A stretch of DNA of 63,949 bases from Arcticibacter svalbardensis MN12-7 (GTDB lineage: Bacteria > Bacteroidota > Bacteroidia > Sphingobacteriales > Sphingobacteriaceae): the NCBI RefSeq assembly GCF_000403135.1, contig NZ_AQPN01000023.1:1-63949 (forward strand), given 5' to 3'. The position numbers were made by a program, and so were the translations under genes. The number at the start of each line of letters is the position of its first letter. Positions within the stretch are counted from its first letter, which is position 1. Shown one piece after another: positions 46,131 through 56,630 of this stretch. Under the pieces are notes generated by a model, which saw only the letters and a list, made by a program, of their open reading frames with translations, did not search any database and had not been told where the DNA came from.

Positions 46131-46787
46131 ATGCTGCAAGCAACTGGTATTTATAAGAATTATGGTAAGTTGGAGATCTTGAAAGGGGTAGATCTGCATG
46201 TTTCGAAAGGTGAAATTGTGACTATTCTAGGAGCTTCGGGTGCGGGGAAAAGTACTTTGCTGCATATTATCGGGACGCTGGATAAGTCGGAAGCCGGACA
46301 GGTAATAATTGATGGCATCAACGTGTCGACGCTGTCTTCTTCACGTTTGAGCGCTTTTCGCAATCAACGCCTGGGATTCATTTTTCAGTTTCACCACTTA
46401 CTTCCTGAGTTTACGGCATTAGAGAATGTGTGTATTCCTGCTTTTATTGCTAAAGTGGGCAGGAAGGAAGCGAGCAAAAGAGCGCTGGAGTTGTTGGAGA
46501 TGCTGGGTCTGGAGAGCCGTGCGGAACATAAACCTGCAGAATTATCAGGTGGAGAGCAACAACGCGTGGCAGTAGCCCGTGCGCTGATCAATAAACCTTC
46601 CCTTATTCTGGCTGATGAACCTTCAGGGAACCTGGATTCGGAGAGTGCCTTAAACCTGCATAATTTGTTTATAGAATTAAGGGATAAGTTTGCGCAAACT
46701 TTTGTTATCGTGACACACAATGAGGAGCTTGGCGAAATGGCAGACCGCAAAGTTTTTATGAAAGATGGATTAATATTAAACGATTAA
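46131..46787 (+). CDS. lolD: lipoprotein-releasing ABC transporter ATPase LolD
   Basis: A 218-residue ABC ATPase of the MacB/LolD/FtsE group. Walker A is GASGAGKST, the Q-loop [18 protein letters not shown], the signature [15 protein letters not shown], Walker [13 protein letters not shown] and the H-loop THNEE. The [15 protein letters not shown] text is the LolD hallmark, which distinguishes it from FtsE. It powers transfer of lipoproteins from the inner membrane to LolA. Membrane partners LolC/E are not adjacent. It is divergent from sucC; a TTG-starting gene follows 3 bp later. Confidence 0.93.
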   Translation: MLQATGIYKNYGKLEILKGVDLHVSKGEIVTILGASGAGKSTLLHIIGTLDKSEAGQVIIDGINVSTLSSSRLSAFRNQRLGFIFQFHHLLPEFTALENVCIPAFIAKVGRKEASKRALELLEMLGLESRAEHKPAELSGGEQQRVAVARALINKPSLILADEPSGNLDSESALNLHNLFIELRDKFAQTFVIVTHNEELGEMADRKVFMKDGLILND

Positions 46788-46790
46788 AAA

Positions 46791-47222
46791 TTGAATATTC
46801 TGATTACTGGTGCAACAACTTCACAGGCGTATCAACTGGAACGATTAATGAGTCCTGAGGACGATATTATTCTGGCTGATGTGGAAGAACTTCCTTCGTT
46901 TCTTTTAAAAAGTAAACGTTTTGTAAAAATATCATACGGACTTTCGGATTCCTATGCGCATGAGTTATTGACTTTATGCCTGGATCAGGATATTAAAGAG
47001 GTTTATCCGATCAGGAAAGCGGAGATCATCGCTTTGGCAAGTGCAAGGCAGCTCTTTGAGGAGTATGGGATTTTGGTACTTGTGCCCGATCTTACTGAAT
47101 TATACAGGTGGGCTATGAAATGTCAGCCTGGAAAAATTAAGATAGTAAGGGAAGAAACAGGACGGGGAGTATTTTTGTTAGATGGTGAAGAAACTTTTAT
47201 TTTTGCTGTAGAAAATGATTAA
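46791..47222 (+). CDS. small protein resembling the pre-ATP-grasp domain
   Basis: A 143-residue protein starting at TTG 46791, 3 bp after lolD. The start MNILITGATTSQAYQLERLM is a Rossmann-like beta-alpha unit, and ILADVEELPSFLLKSKRFVKISYGLSDSYAHELLTLCLDQDIKEVYPIRKAEIIALASARQLFEEYGILVLVPD resembles the pre-ATP-grasp domain of carbamoyl-phosphate synthase-like ligases, but the ATP-grasp part is absent. The C-terminus reads GRGVFLLDGEETFIFAVEND. Function unknown. It overlaps the HAD-like gene by 8 bp (ATGATTAA), so they are coupled. Confidence 0.7.
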   Translation: MNILITGATTSQAYQLERLMSPEDDIILADVEELPSFLLKSKRFVKISYGLSDSYAHELLTLCLDQDIKEVYPIRKAEIIALASARQLFEEYGILVLVPDLTELYRWAMKCQPGKIKIVREETGRGVFLLDGEETFIFAVEND

Positions 47223-47817
47223 GTATTCTGATTTTGACCCTTCAAAGAAGGCTTTTATATTTGAACTAGACCAGGTTCTGATTCCTGAAAGGGACTATCT
47301 CTTACAGGTATACTACCTTTTTGCTAATTTTTTAGAATATACAGAAACTGTTCCTCTATCTGCTGAGCTGGTTGAGTTCATGAAAAAAGCATATGACAAT
47401 CAGGGTAAACAACTCATCTTTGAGAAGTCAAAAGAGGTGTATGGCTTTGATGAAAAGTACGCTGTTAATTTTGCCAGACTGCACAGGGAGGCTAAACTTC
47501 CACTTCCTTTATTACTAAATGAAGGGATGCTGGATTTATTACAAGCGATTGTGGTGGATAGAAAGTTGGTGTTTATTGCTACTGCAGGCGATCCTGTTCA
47601 ACAGCTTAATAAGATCAGGCAAACGGAATGGAATGGATTGGAGCATTATCTGAAGGTGTATTTTACGGATGAACTTAAACCAAAACCTGCTCCAGATATA
47701 CTTTTGGAGATTTTAAATAAGTATCAGCTTCAGGCTAAAGACGTAGTGTTGGTTGGTGCCGGTCAGGAGGATCAGGTATTTGCTAGTAATGCCGAAATAG
47801 ATTTCGTAAGTGTATAG
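47215..47817 (+). CDS. HAD-superfamily protein with altered catalytic motif
   Basis: A 200-residue HAD-like protein. Motif I, normally DxDx(T/V), reads FELDQVL, so the nucleophile position is Glu, not Asp. Motif II (FIATAGDP), motif III Lys (ELKPKPAPDILLE) and motif IV (VVLVGAGQEDQVFAS) are recognisable, though motif IV lacks the usual first Asp. A helical cap covers about 25-95. The nucleophile change suggests loss of phosphatase activity and a binding or regulatory role. Its start overlaps the previous gene by 8 bp, implying coupled translation. It is convergent with smc. Confidence 0.8.
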   Translation: MIKYSDFDPSKKAFIFELDQVLIPERDYLLQVYYLFANFLEYTETVPLSAELVEFMKKAYDNQGKQLIFEKSKEVYGFDEKYAVNFARLHREAKLPLPLLLNEGMLDLLQAIVVDRKLVFIATAGDPVQQLNKIRQTEWNGLEHYLKVYFTDELKPKPAPDILLEILNKYQLQAKDVVLVGAGQEDQVFASNAEIDFVSV

Positions 47818-47823
47818 CTTTTA

Positions 47824-50800
47824 TTAAGCGACTTCCCTAAGGTCTACAGCAACAACAATAGAAACACCCTGTTCTACCATTGTTACGCCGTATACAACAT
47901 CGGTACTGGCAATGGTACGTTTGTTATGGGAAACCACAATGAACTGTGATTCAGATGAAAACTTCCGGATAATTGAATTGAATTTGTCAATATTGGAATC
48001 GTCCAAAGGGGCGTCTACTTCATCAAAAATACAAAAGGGAGCAGGCTTAAGCAGGTAAAGGGAAAATAGGAGTGCCGTTGCTGTTAATGTTTTCTCTCCA
48101 CCGGAAAGCTGGTTGATGGACAGAGGTCGTTTTCCTTTGGGCCGGGCAATGATGTCAATATCAGATTCCAATGGATTCTCCGGTTGAGTAAGGATCAGGT
48201 CGCAGCTATCTTCTTCATTGAAAAGTGAACGGAATACCTCAATAAAGTTTTCTCTTACCTTTAAAAAGGACTCCATGAATTTACTTTTAGCACTCTCGTC
48301 TATTTCCTTAATCGTTGCCATTAAGGTGGCTCTGGCTTCAGCGAGATCTTTCTTTTCACTCTGAATAAAGCTGTACCGTTTGGTCATTTCCTGAAATGCT
48401 TCCATAGCCATGGAATTGATGCCACCAAATTCATCCAGTTGTTTTTTGAGTTGTTGGGTTCTCTCCTTCAGCTTTTCCTCATCTTCTCTTTCGGGCGTTT
48501 CTGTATCCAGCAGATCGGCAATATCTACGGAAAACTCAATGGAGAGTCGTTCTTTTAAGGCATTTAGTTCCAGTTTTAGATCGTTCTTTTGGGTGTTCAA
48601 AGTGGTATTGACCTGGTCGTTTTGGTCTTTGTTCCTTCGGACCTGGGTTAGCTTGGCTTCCATTTCGGTGATAAAATCCCTGGATTGTAAATAGATCTTT
48701 TCTGCTTCTTGTACTCCTTTTTCAAACTCTTCTTTCTGAATGTACATCTGGATCAAGTCTTCATCGGAATGGTCAGCGGCTTGAAGAATGCTGGTAATCT
48801 CCTGATTAATTTGAATGAGCTCCTTGCTATTGTCAGTGATTTTGACTTGAAATGTTTGCTCCTGTGCTTCACGGTAATCAAGGTCTTTCAGGAGTCCGGA
48901 TACTTTATTCTGTTGCTGATGAAAGCGGATGTTTTCCTGGTTATAACGGCTTGATTTTTCAGTCAGCAATTCGGTAATTTCCAGGTATTCCTGCTGTTTT
49001 TCCATCAGCTGCAGGTTCAGTTCATGTCTTGAATCTCTTAAACGGAACAGTTCTGGTTGGGCTATTTCCCTTTTATTGGTAATGGAAATGATCTTCAGTT
49101 CGATGTCCTGTTTTCGGCTTTGACTACTTTCAATGAAGGTGATATATTGTTCGCGACGGGTATGCAGGGTAAGGCGCTCATTATTTAAGCGGATCATATC
49201 CTGATCTATTTGTTTGGTGAGTGTTTTTTTAGATGATGATTTCAGGATTTCATGTCGCTTTACTTCCTGTTCAAGGGAAGTTTTTAAGGCGTTGATTTGG
49301 ATTTGTAGGGTTAGGATGCTCTTATCCAATTTATCCAGGTTACGTGCTCTTCCGATTCGTTTACCTTCAAAAAGACCTATTGATCCACCTGACATGGTAA
49401 TGCGGCTCCGGCTGAATTGACCTGTGCGACTTAAAAACACGAGATTTTTGTCTGGCAGATGTTGGGAAATCTCTTCTTCATCGCCTGAGGTTAAGATAAA
49501 TACATTTCGCAAAAGCTGCCTGCAGAGCCGGCTATACTTGGGGTCGGCATCAATGATATCTAATGCGGGTATAAGATTAGGTCCTGATACTGCTATCATT
49601 GGCTGTTCTGAAAGTGATTCAAGCGCATCCATGATGAAGAAATTAGCCCTTCCTTTTGAGGTGTTACTCAATAGTTGGATGGCCTTTACTGCTTCGGCTT
49701 GTGTGTCTACCACATAGTGATTCATGACCGGCTCCAGGTAATTTTCTATGGCCACCCGATATTCTTCCTTACAAAAGAGTACATCAGAAAGGAGGGGAGC
49801 CTGTTTGGTCCAGGATGTATTCTTCTTTAAAAAGCGGATCGATTCAGGAAAACCCTCCAGGTTATCCACCAGCGACTTGGTTAAATTGTATTCGTTTTGT
49901 CGGGAGTCGAGCTTGCGGCTATCTACAACCAGCTGCTCCTTAGTTTTAAAGATCTGCTCTTCGGCGAGTTTTATTTGTCCTTCGAGATCTGTTTCAAACT
50001 GTTGAAGGGCATTGAATTCTTTTATTTTGGAAACAATTTTGGTGTCAAGATCCTGGATGTCGGTATTAAATACCTCCAGTTCGGTCTCCCTTGATGTGGT
50101 ATCAGCTATATGTCTGCGGCTTTCCTGGAGCAGGGCCTCTTTTTGAATATCCAGCATGCCGAGGTCTTTCTCTGCCTGATAGACACGATTTTGTATCTCG
50201 TTATTTTGCCTGATACAGGCATCTAACTGGGCTTTATAACTGAGCTGTTGTTGGGCTGTTTCATCTTGCTCTGCTTTGATTTCAGCTAATCCGGATTGAA
50301 TAGAGCTCAGGTTTTCTTGTTCCTGAAGATGTTCTTCCTGGAGACGTTTTATCGAGTAAAGTACATGATTAAGCTGGTTTTTATCTTTTTCCAGTTCTTC
50401 AGTCAGTCGTTTTTCTTTATCCTGTAAAAAGCGGATCTGTTCATTTTTAATTCGCTTGTCACTTTCGTATGTTTTAATTTGAGCAGTGAAAGCGGTGCTT
50501 GCTTTTTGCTGAATGGAGAGGTTTTGTTCTTTAATCAGCTGATCCTGTTTAAGCTGTTTTAGATCGGTTTCCAGCTGTTCAATTGCTGCAAGTATGTTTT
50601 GTTGGTCTTGCTTTTGTGCTTTTTCCTTTTCAGATAAGGTATCCAATGCCTGGCGGAAGCCTGAAATGCGAAAGGAGGCTAACTTGATGCTGCTATTTTT
50701 ATATTGATCTTTCAGACGGTAATATCTTTCCGCTTTTTTTGACTGGTTCTCCAGTGTTTTCAGGTTCTTTTCCAGTTCAAAAAGAAGGTCATCTACGCGG

Positions 50801-51366
50801 CTTAAATCTAATTCTGTTTCTTTTAGTTTGTTAAAGGTTTGTTTCTTGCGCAGTTTATACTTGGAGATTCCTGAAGCTTCTTCAAACAAGGATCTTCGGG
50901 AACCTTCCTTATTAGCAATAATTTCTTCGATCATCTTTAGTTCAATGATGGAATAGGAATCTGTTCCCATACCGGTATCCAGAAAAAGATCGGTAATGTC
51001 TTTTAATCGGCAGTGCACATTGTTTAAACGGTATTCACTTTCACCGCTACGGTATAATTTACGGGTGATGGTGACCTGAGAAAACTCGGTAGGCAGAATG
51101 TTTTTAGTATTATCGAAGCTTAAGGATACTTCCGCCATTTGCGAAGGTTTTCTTGTTTTGCTTCCATTGAAGATGATGTTCTCCATCTTTTCTGAGCGAA
51201 GCATTTTTGTGCTTTGTTCACCCAATACCCAACGGATGGCATCTACGACATTGGATTTTCCACAGCCATTAGGTCCGGCTATTCCAGTAATGCCTGCATT
51301 GAAGTTGATGGTTATTTTGTCTCCAAAACTTTTAAAGCCTTTGACTTCCAGCCGCGTTAACTGCAT
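47824..51366 (-). CDS. smc: chromosome segregation protein SMC
   Basis: A 1180-residue SMC protein that compacts and organises the chromosome with ScpA/ScpB. The N-terminal ATPase half has Walker A GPNGCGKSN (31-39). Long coiled coils (about 170-500 and 680-1020) flank a hinge (about 510-670) with the NYLEPVMNHYVVDT and GRANFFIMD text. The C-terminal half has the signature LSGGEKTLTATALLFSLY and Walker B FCIFDEVDAPLDDSN. Length is typical. scpA and scpB are not in the window. It is monocistronic; the plus-strand gene downstream is convergent. Confidence 0.97.
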   Translation of the reverse strand: MQLTRLEVKGFKSFGDKITINFNAGITGIAGPNGCGKSNVVDAIRWVLGEQSTKMLRSEKMENIIFNGSKTRKPSQMAEVSLSFDNTKNILPTEFSQVTITRKLYRSGESEYRLNNVHCRLKDITDLFLDTGMGTDSYSIIELKMIEEIIANKEGSRRSLFEEASGISKYKLRKKQTFNKLKETELDLSRVDDLLFELEKNLKTLENQSKKAERYYRLKDQYKNSSIKLASFRISGFRQALDTLSEKEKAQKQDQQNILAAIEQLETDLKQLKQDQLIKEQNLSIQQKASTAFTAQIKTYESDKRIKNEQIRFLQDKEKRLTEELEKDKNQLNHVLYSIKRLQEEHLQEQENLSSIQSGLAEIKAEQDETAQQQLSYKAQLDACIRQNNEIQNRVYQAEKDLGMLDIQKEALLQESRRHIADTTSRETELEVFNTDIQDLDTKIVSKIKEFNALQQFETDLEGQIKLAEEQIFKTKEQLVVDSRKLDSRQNEYNLTKSLVDNLEGFPESIRFLKKNTSWTKQAPLLSDVLFCKEEYRVAIENYLEPVMNHYVVDTQAEAVKAIQLLSNTSKGRANFFIMDALESLSEQPMIAVSGPNLIPALDIIDADPKYSRLCRQLLRNVFILTSGDEEEISQHLPDKNLVFLSRTGQFSRSRITMSGGSIGLFEGKRIGRARNLDKLDKSILTLQIQINALKTSLEQEVKRHEILKSSSKKTLTKQIDQDMIRLNNERLTLHTRREQYITFIESSQSRKQDIELKIISITNKREIAQPELFRLRDSRHELNLQLMEKQQEYLEITELLTEKSSRYNQENIRFHQQQNKVSGLLKDLDYREAQEQTFQVKITDNSKELIQINQEITSILQAADHSDEDLIQMYIQKEEFEKGVQEAEKIYLQSRDFITEMEAKLTQVRRNKDQNDQVNTTLNTQKNDLKLELNALKERLSIEFSVDIADLLDTETPEREDEEKLKERTQQLKKQLDEFGGINSMAMEAFQEMTKRYSFIQSEKKDLAEARATLMATIKEIDESAKSKFMESFLKVRENFIEVFRSLFNEEDSCDLILTQPENPLESDIDIIARPKGKRPLSINQLSGGEKTLTATALLFSLYLLKPAPFCIFDEVDAPLDDSNIDKFNSIIRKFSSESQFIVVSHNKRTIASTDVVYGVTMVEQGVSIVVAVDLREVA

Positions 51367-51473
51367 TTTTCTTGTTTAATCGGATAATCCACAATCCTTG
51401 TTCCTAATGTATGACAAAGTAATGAAATTAGTACGAATTAGGAGAATCAGCAATTAAACCTTAACTTTAAAAT

Positions 51474-51926
51474 ATGGAACAGTATTTCCCTTTTATCATT
51501 GCTGGCGGCTATTTTGCTTATAAGATTTATACCAACTTTCAGAAGATGCAGGAAGAGGCAAAGAAAAGGAATCCTGCAGTTCCTCATGATGGTAGGGTAG
51601 TAGAAAAGCCTAAAACTAAAGGACCTGTTCCCTCAACAATGCCTAAGCCCTCATTAGCGGGACAGCTTAAACCTGCTCCATTTCTAGTTCAGGAAGTGGA
51701 TGATCCTAGACATGCTGAACCTACTTACAAGTCAGTTTATGAACAACCCTTACATGAAAAACGGGCGGCTAAAAATAAAACTTCCAGACCTGTTAAAAGT
51801 GCCATTCCTTCCCGAATTAAACTATCAGACAAGATCATTCATGATGATGTTCCCGAAGAGGTTTTTCATTTTGATATGCGGGAGGCCGTAATTAATCAGG
51901 CTATATTAGAAAGGCCTCAGTATTAA
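51474..51926 (+). CDS. hypothetical membrane-anchored protein
   Basis: A 150-residue protein with one N-terminal membrane segment (YFPFIIAGGYFAYKIYTNF), then a cytosolic basic, Pro-rich, probably disordered region (VPHDGRVVEKPKTKGPVPSTMPKPS..) and a short C-terminal part (VFHFDMREAVINQAILERPQY) that looks like a binding motif. I recognise no family. It is divergent from smc and 50 bp upstream of the PIG-L gene in the same direction. Confidence 0.72.
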   Translation: MEQYFPFIIAGGYFAYKIYTNFQKMQEEAKKRNPAVPHDGRVVEKPKTKGPVPSTMPKPSLAGQLKPAPFLVQEVDDPRHAEPTYKSVYEQPLHEKRAAKNKTSRPVKSAIPSRIKLSDKIIHDDVPEEVFHFDMREAVINQAILERPQY

Positions 51927-51976
51927 TTTTTTGCATTCATAAGGAAGATAATTTAAATCCTACAACTTATTAACGC

Positions 51977-54522
51977 ATGTTAAATCGTAGTACGCTATTC
52001 AGTAATGGCTTGATGGTATTGAAGAATGAGATAGTTTTTCAGCTGTTTAAATATATTCCCTTTATAATCCTGCTGTTATTTAGTGGCAGGTCGTTTAGTC
52101 AGGCACCCGAACATCCTACTGCCTCCAAGATTCTTCTTGATATGAAGAAGCTAAATGTGCTGGGTACTGTGCTTTATATGGCGGCGCATCCGGATGATGA
52201 GAATACCATGTTGATTACCTACATGTCTAATGAAAAACTGTATAATACAGGTTATCTTTCGCTGACAAGAGGTGATGGTGGACAGAATCTGATTGGTCCG
52301 GAGATCAGGGAAAAGCTGGGCATCATCCGTACTCAGGAATTGTTGCAGGCAAGGCGTACAGATGGGGGAAAACAATTCTTTACCCGGGCAGTAGACTTTG
52401 GCTTTTCAAAGAGTCCGGAGGAAACCTTTACGATATGGAACAGGGAACAGGTTTTGTCTGATGCCGTATGGGTCATTCGGAAATTCAGACCGGATGTGAT
52501 GATCACCCGTTTTCCTAAGGATTCCCGTGCCGGTCATGGACATCACAGTGCCTCCTCTATTCTTGCAGAAGAGGCTTTTGATGCAGCAGCAGATCCGAAA
52601 CGTTTTCCAGAACAACTCAAATATGTGCAGGTATGGCAGGTGAAAAGACTGCTTTGGAATACCAGCAGTTGGGCATTTAAAAGTGCATCTGAATTTAGTA
52701 AATATGCGCAAGGGTTTTTGAAGATCGATATTGGGGGATTTAATCCTTTGCTGGGTAAGTCGTACGGTGAGATTTCAGCGGAAAGTCGCAGTATGCATAA
52801 GAGTCAGGGTTTTGGCTCAACAGGTCGTCGTGGGGAGAGTATAGAATATTTTGAACACACAAAAGGAGAGAAAGCGACAAATGATCTTTTTGATGGGATC
52901 AATACCAGCTGGTCAAGAGTATCGGGCTCAGCTAATGTAAGTAAGCTCATTCAGAAAGCAGTAACCGATTATACTTCATCCAATCCTGCAGCGGTTGTTC
53001 CTACCTTACTCGCAGCGCTTAAAGAGATGCGAAAACTTCCGGATAGTTACTGGAAGCCGATCAAAATACAGGAGTTGCAGAACGTAATTCAGGATGCTAT
53101 GGGATTGTATATGGAGGTTACGGCTGGTGACTTTGATGCTGCACCCGAAACTCAGGTACAATTGAAAGTTGAAGTGATTAATCGTTCCGCTGTTCCCGCT
53201 ATTCTGGAAAACATTCGATATGGTTTTGCCGGAAAAGATACTAGTATTCAGGTTTCCTTAAAGGAAGGGCAGGATTACAATTTCAACGCGCAGTATGTTT
53301 TACCAGCTGATGTCTCGATTTCACAGCCTTACTGGTTAAGGAAACCAGGTACTGTGGGTATGTTCAGTATTGAAAGTCAGCAGGAAGTTGGTCTTCCAGA
53401 GAATGTTCCTGCTACACAAGTGGAATTGAACCTACGGATAGGAGGCGAATTAATCAGCTTCAATGTTCCTGTTGTTTATAAACGTACAGATCCGGTGAGT
53501 GGAGAGATTTACCGTCCTTTTGTAATTAACCCTCCTGTGTTTTTAAATTTAGCAGAAAACGTGTATATGTTTGCTTCAGCAGAGCCACGTCAAGTGTCGG
53601 TTCTGGTAAAGGCGGGCAAAGATAATCTGACTGGTACTATTGCGCTTCAGCTTCCAACAGGCTGGAGGGCTGAGCCTGCATCTATTCCTGTTAGTATGAA
53701 CAGGAAAGATGATGAGAAGCAGGTGACCTTTACTGTTTATCCTTCTGCGAATCAACAGGTAGGTGAATTGAAAATGATCGCTACTATTGAGGGGAAAAAG
53801 TATGATAAGAGTTTAAATGTGATTAATTATGCACATATACCTGCCCAGGTTGATTTTCCGGATGCAACGGCACGGGTTGTGCGATTGGATTTGAAAAAGA
53901 AGAACACGAAGATTGGTTATTTGATGGGTGCTGGTGATGATGTCCCCCAGAGCCTTCATGAAATAGGGTATGAGGTGACGATTCTACAAGAAAAGGATAT
54001 GACGCTGGATCACCTAAAACAGTTTGGTGCTGTTATTTTAGGCGTCAGGGCTTATAATACAGTACCCAGGTTAAGATATTATCAGGCTGATCTGATGAAA
54101 TATGCGGAAGAAGGAGGGACTGTGATTGTTCAATACAATGTAGATCAGTCGCTTTTGATGACTAATATCGGGCCTTATCCACTGAAGTTGTCACGGGATC
54201 GGGTTACAGATGAAAATTCAAAGATCCGTTTTTAAAACCAACCCATCCTGTATTGAATGTGCCTAATAAGATTACGAGTGCTGACTTTGAAGGCTGGGTA
54301 CAGGAGCGAGGCTTGTATTTTCCAAGCGAATGGGATAGCCGGTATGAGACTATACTATCGACCAATGATTTGAATGACCCCCCTCTTGAGGGAGGGTTGC
54401 TAGTTGCCAAGTATGGGCAAGGTTATTATATATACACTGGTTATTCCTGGTTCAGGGAGTTGCCTGCCGGAGTTCCGGGGGCTTATCGTCTTTTCGTAAA
54501 TATGATTTCTTTAGGAAAATAA
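51977..54522 (+). pseudogene. PIG-L/LmbE-family deacetylase, frameshifted by one missing T
   Basis: A secreted PIG-L (LmbE-like) N-acyl hydrolase of about 848 codons. The signal peptide (FIILLLFSGRSFSQ) precedes the zinc motif MAAHPDDEN (His71, Asp73, Asp74) and RAGHGHHSASS with the third His ligand. Beta-rich domains follow. At 54229-54233 the run CGTTTTTAAAAC contains five T; with six T the text continues from DENSKIRF to LKPTHPVLNVPNKITSADFEGWVQERGLYF and stops at 54522. Without it, the product ends at 54235 (752 residues) and loses about 95 residues. The class acts on GlcNAc-linked substrates; the substrate here is unknown. Confidence 0.88.
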
Positions 54523-54530
54523 ACAATATA

Positions 54531-54568
54531 AAAGAGCCTGTAATCATGATTTATGATACAGGCTCTTT
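54531..54568. terminator. bidirectional terminator of PIG-L and amidase genes
   Basis: AAAGAGCCTGTA pairs perfectly with TACAGGCTCTTT around a 14-nt loop. A T-run follows on the plus strand. It lies between the convergent PIG-L and amidase genes, 8 and 6 bp from their stops. Confidence 0.92.
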
Positions 54569-54574
54569 ATTTTT

Positions 54575-55217
54575 TTATTCTGCGGTTCCCTTCAAATTAA
54601 GATCTTTCACTTTCTTTCTTATTCTTTTCATGAATTTAATTCCAGGATCTGTTTTTTCTGTCAGATAGGTAGAATCAGTTTCCTTCCATAGGGGCTTACC
54701 TATAAATTTAGTGTATTCATAATGTCCTATAAGATATTCAATGGAATACTTCGACTTCAGGTAGCGGATCAATGCTTCATTTGCTTTCAATTGAGCATTT
54801 GTTAATTGAGCTTTTTCACTTCCAACATTTTCAACTCCAATAGCGCAGTAATTTAGCCCTATGACATGTCTTGCAAATGTGGTATCAGGAAGAAGTTGAA
54901 AAATTGTTCCATCCCGGTCAATTAAGAATTGGGATGAAACATTTAAATTACTTGCTGATGCGATACCTTTTCTGGCACCTGGCAGTGTAGGAGAATTAAA
55001 AGCCTGAAATGTTTGTTCAATCGAGGGTATCGCTGTCCAATGAAGGACAATCATTCTTGGCTGTATAGTAGCCTCAGTTTTTACAATACCATGTCTGTTT
55101 GTGATATTCAATGGATAACTAAGCAGTAACTTTTCCAGTTGTTGTCTTTTGTTGCGCTTTTGCTTGCATAATACATAAAGACAGACCTAAAATGAATAAA
55201 AGTAACTGTTTTTTCAT
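54575..55217 (-). pseudogene. secreted N-acetylmuramoyl-L-alanine amidase, signal peptide out of frame
   Basis: The amidase_2 domain (from about RHGIVKTEATIQPRMIVLHWTAIPS, zinc His, to the second His in LIGHYEYTKF and the Asp in TEKTDPG) is open at 54575-55111 but starts with TTG and has no signal peptide. Just upstream the minus strand gives a clean signal peptide (MKKQLLLFILGLSLCIMQAKAQQ) in another frame. They join if one base is removed from the four-A run (plus T at 55147-55150); the span of 643 bp is 214 codons plus one. It would cleave the Mur-peptide bond in recycling or remodelling. A second ATG at 55220 is possible. Confidence 0.8.
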
Positions 55218-55478
55218 CATAAATTTGTTGATTGTTTAGGTAATAGACCATTTTGGGGTTAAATGCTCGTCCAATATATAGAAAATTATTAATATTTATG
55301 CAAAAGTAGATTAAAATACCGCACAAAAACGCAAAAGATTCTATATTTTAATATTTTGCGTATGAATAGTCGGGGTAATTGCTTAAAAAAAAGTTATAAT
55401 GGTTATAAGGCAATATAAATTGGTAGTATGAAGGGAAATAATCAAAGTTGATTTAACGATTGTAGTGGCTTAAGAATT

Positions 55479-56339
55479 CTAGCCTAAATAAGATTTAAGA
55501 ATTTTACTTCTTGATGCATGTCTCAAGCGCTGTAATGCTTTGTCTTTAATCTGGCGCACTCGTTCACGGGTAAGTCCAAACATTTCACCAATCTCTTCCA
55601 ATGAAAGCGGTTGATTGTCTGTAATGCCAAAGAATAGGGAAATGATATGTTGTTCCCTTTCGGTTAAGCTCAGTAGAGACCTTTTTATTTCTTCGGAAAG
55701 TGATTCATTAATCAAAATACTATCTGTATTTGGTTGTGGGTTTTCAAGCACATCAAGCAGTGTATTCTCTTCACCCTGAACAAAGGGGGCATCCATAGAA
55801 ATATGTCGACCTGAATTGCTCAAGGTATCAGAGATTTTTTCTGCTGTAGTTTCAAGTGTATCGGCGAGTTCTTCAGGAGAGGGTTCACGTTCAAATTCTT
55901 GCTCTAGTTTGGAATAAGCCTTACTTATTTTACTTAAAGATCCTACCTGATTAAGCGGTAACCGTACAATGCGGGATTGCTCGGCAATAGATTGTAAGAT
56001 AGATTGACGAATCCACCATACGGCATAAGAAATAAACTTAAAACCTTTGGTTTCGTCAAAGCGACTTGCTGCTTTAATCAGACCCAGGTTTCCTTCGTTG
56101 ATTAAGTCGCCTAGTGTGAGTCCCTGATTCTGATATTGTTTAGCAACAGAAACCACGAAGCGCAAATTTGTTTTGGTTAACTTTTCAAGGGCAGCCTGAT
56201 CGCCTTCCCTTATTTTTTGGGCAAGTGCTACTTCTTCTTCCGCTGAAATCAGGTCTACTTTACCTATTTCATGGAGGTATTTATCGAGAGACTGAGACTC
56301 CCGGTTCGTTATTGATTGAGATATTTTTAGCTGTCTCAT
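55479..56339 (-). CDS. rpoD: primary sigma factor (RpoD/SigA)
   Basis: A 286-residue group 1 sigma factor, short as in Bacteroidota because region 1.1 is lost. Region 1.2 starts [36 protein letters not shown]. Region 2 has [56 protein letters not shown]. Region 3 ([16 protein letters not shown]) and region 4 ([44 protein letters not shown]) follow. It directs RNA polymerase to TTTG/TAnnTTTG promoters, which fits the motifs seen in this window. No linked operon genes are evident. Confidence 0.97.
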   Translation of the reverse strand: MRQLKISQSITNRESQSLDKYLHEIGKVDLISAEEEVALAQKIREGDQAALEKLTKTNLRFVVSVAKQYQNQGLTLGDLINEGNLGLIKAASRFDETKGFKFISYAVWWIRQSILQSIAEQSRIVRLPLNQVGSLSKISKAYSKLEQEFEREPSPEELADTLETTAEKISDTLSNSGRHISMDAPFVQGEENTLLDVLENPQPNTDSILINESLSEEIKRSLLSLTEREQHIISLFFGITDNQPLSLEEIGEMFGLTRERVRQIKDKALQRLRHASRSKILKSYLG

Positions 56340-56630
56340 TTATGTCAAACCTTTTCTTGATTTCTAAATCCAAGTTAGTGAAAATAACAAATGATTATAA
56401 CAAAAAGTTAGGCTTTTATATATTTTTTTTGTTGTAAGTCATTCTTAAATATTCAACTTCAAATTTTCCAAAGCGGATTAAGTCATTTCTTCTCCATGCT
56501 TCTCAACTAAATTCCCTTGCCCGTTCATCTAGTTATCATTTCTAATATTATATTATTGTTAATAGAAGTAGCTTGTTTTTACTATATGTTTAGTTTTTAA
56601 CCTCTCCATTTACATATGTGTATAATTAAA

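Noticed and set aside
48410-48694. Ser-rich plus-strand frames inside smc
   Set aside because: They are shadows of the coiled-coil codons on the other strand.
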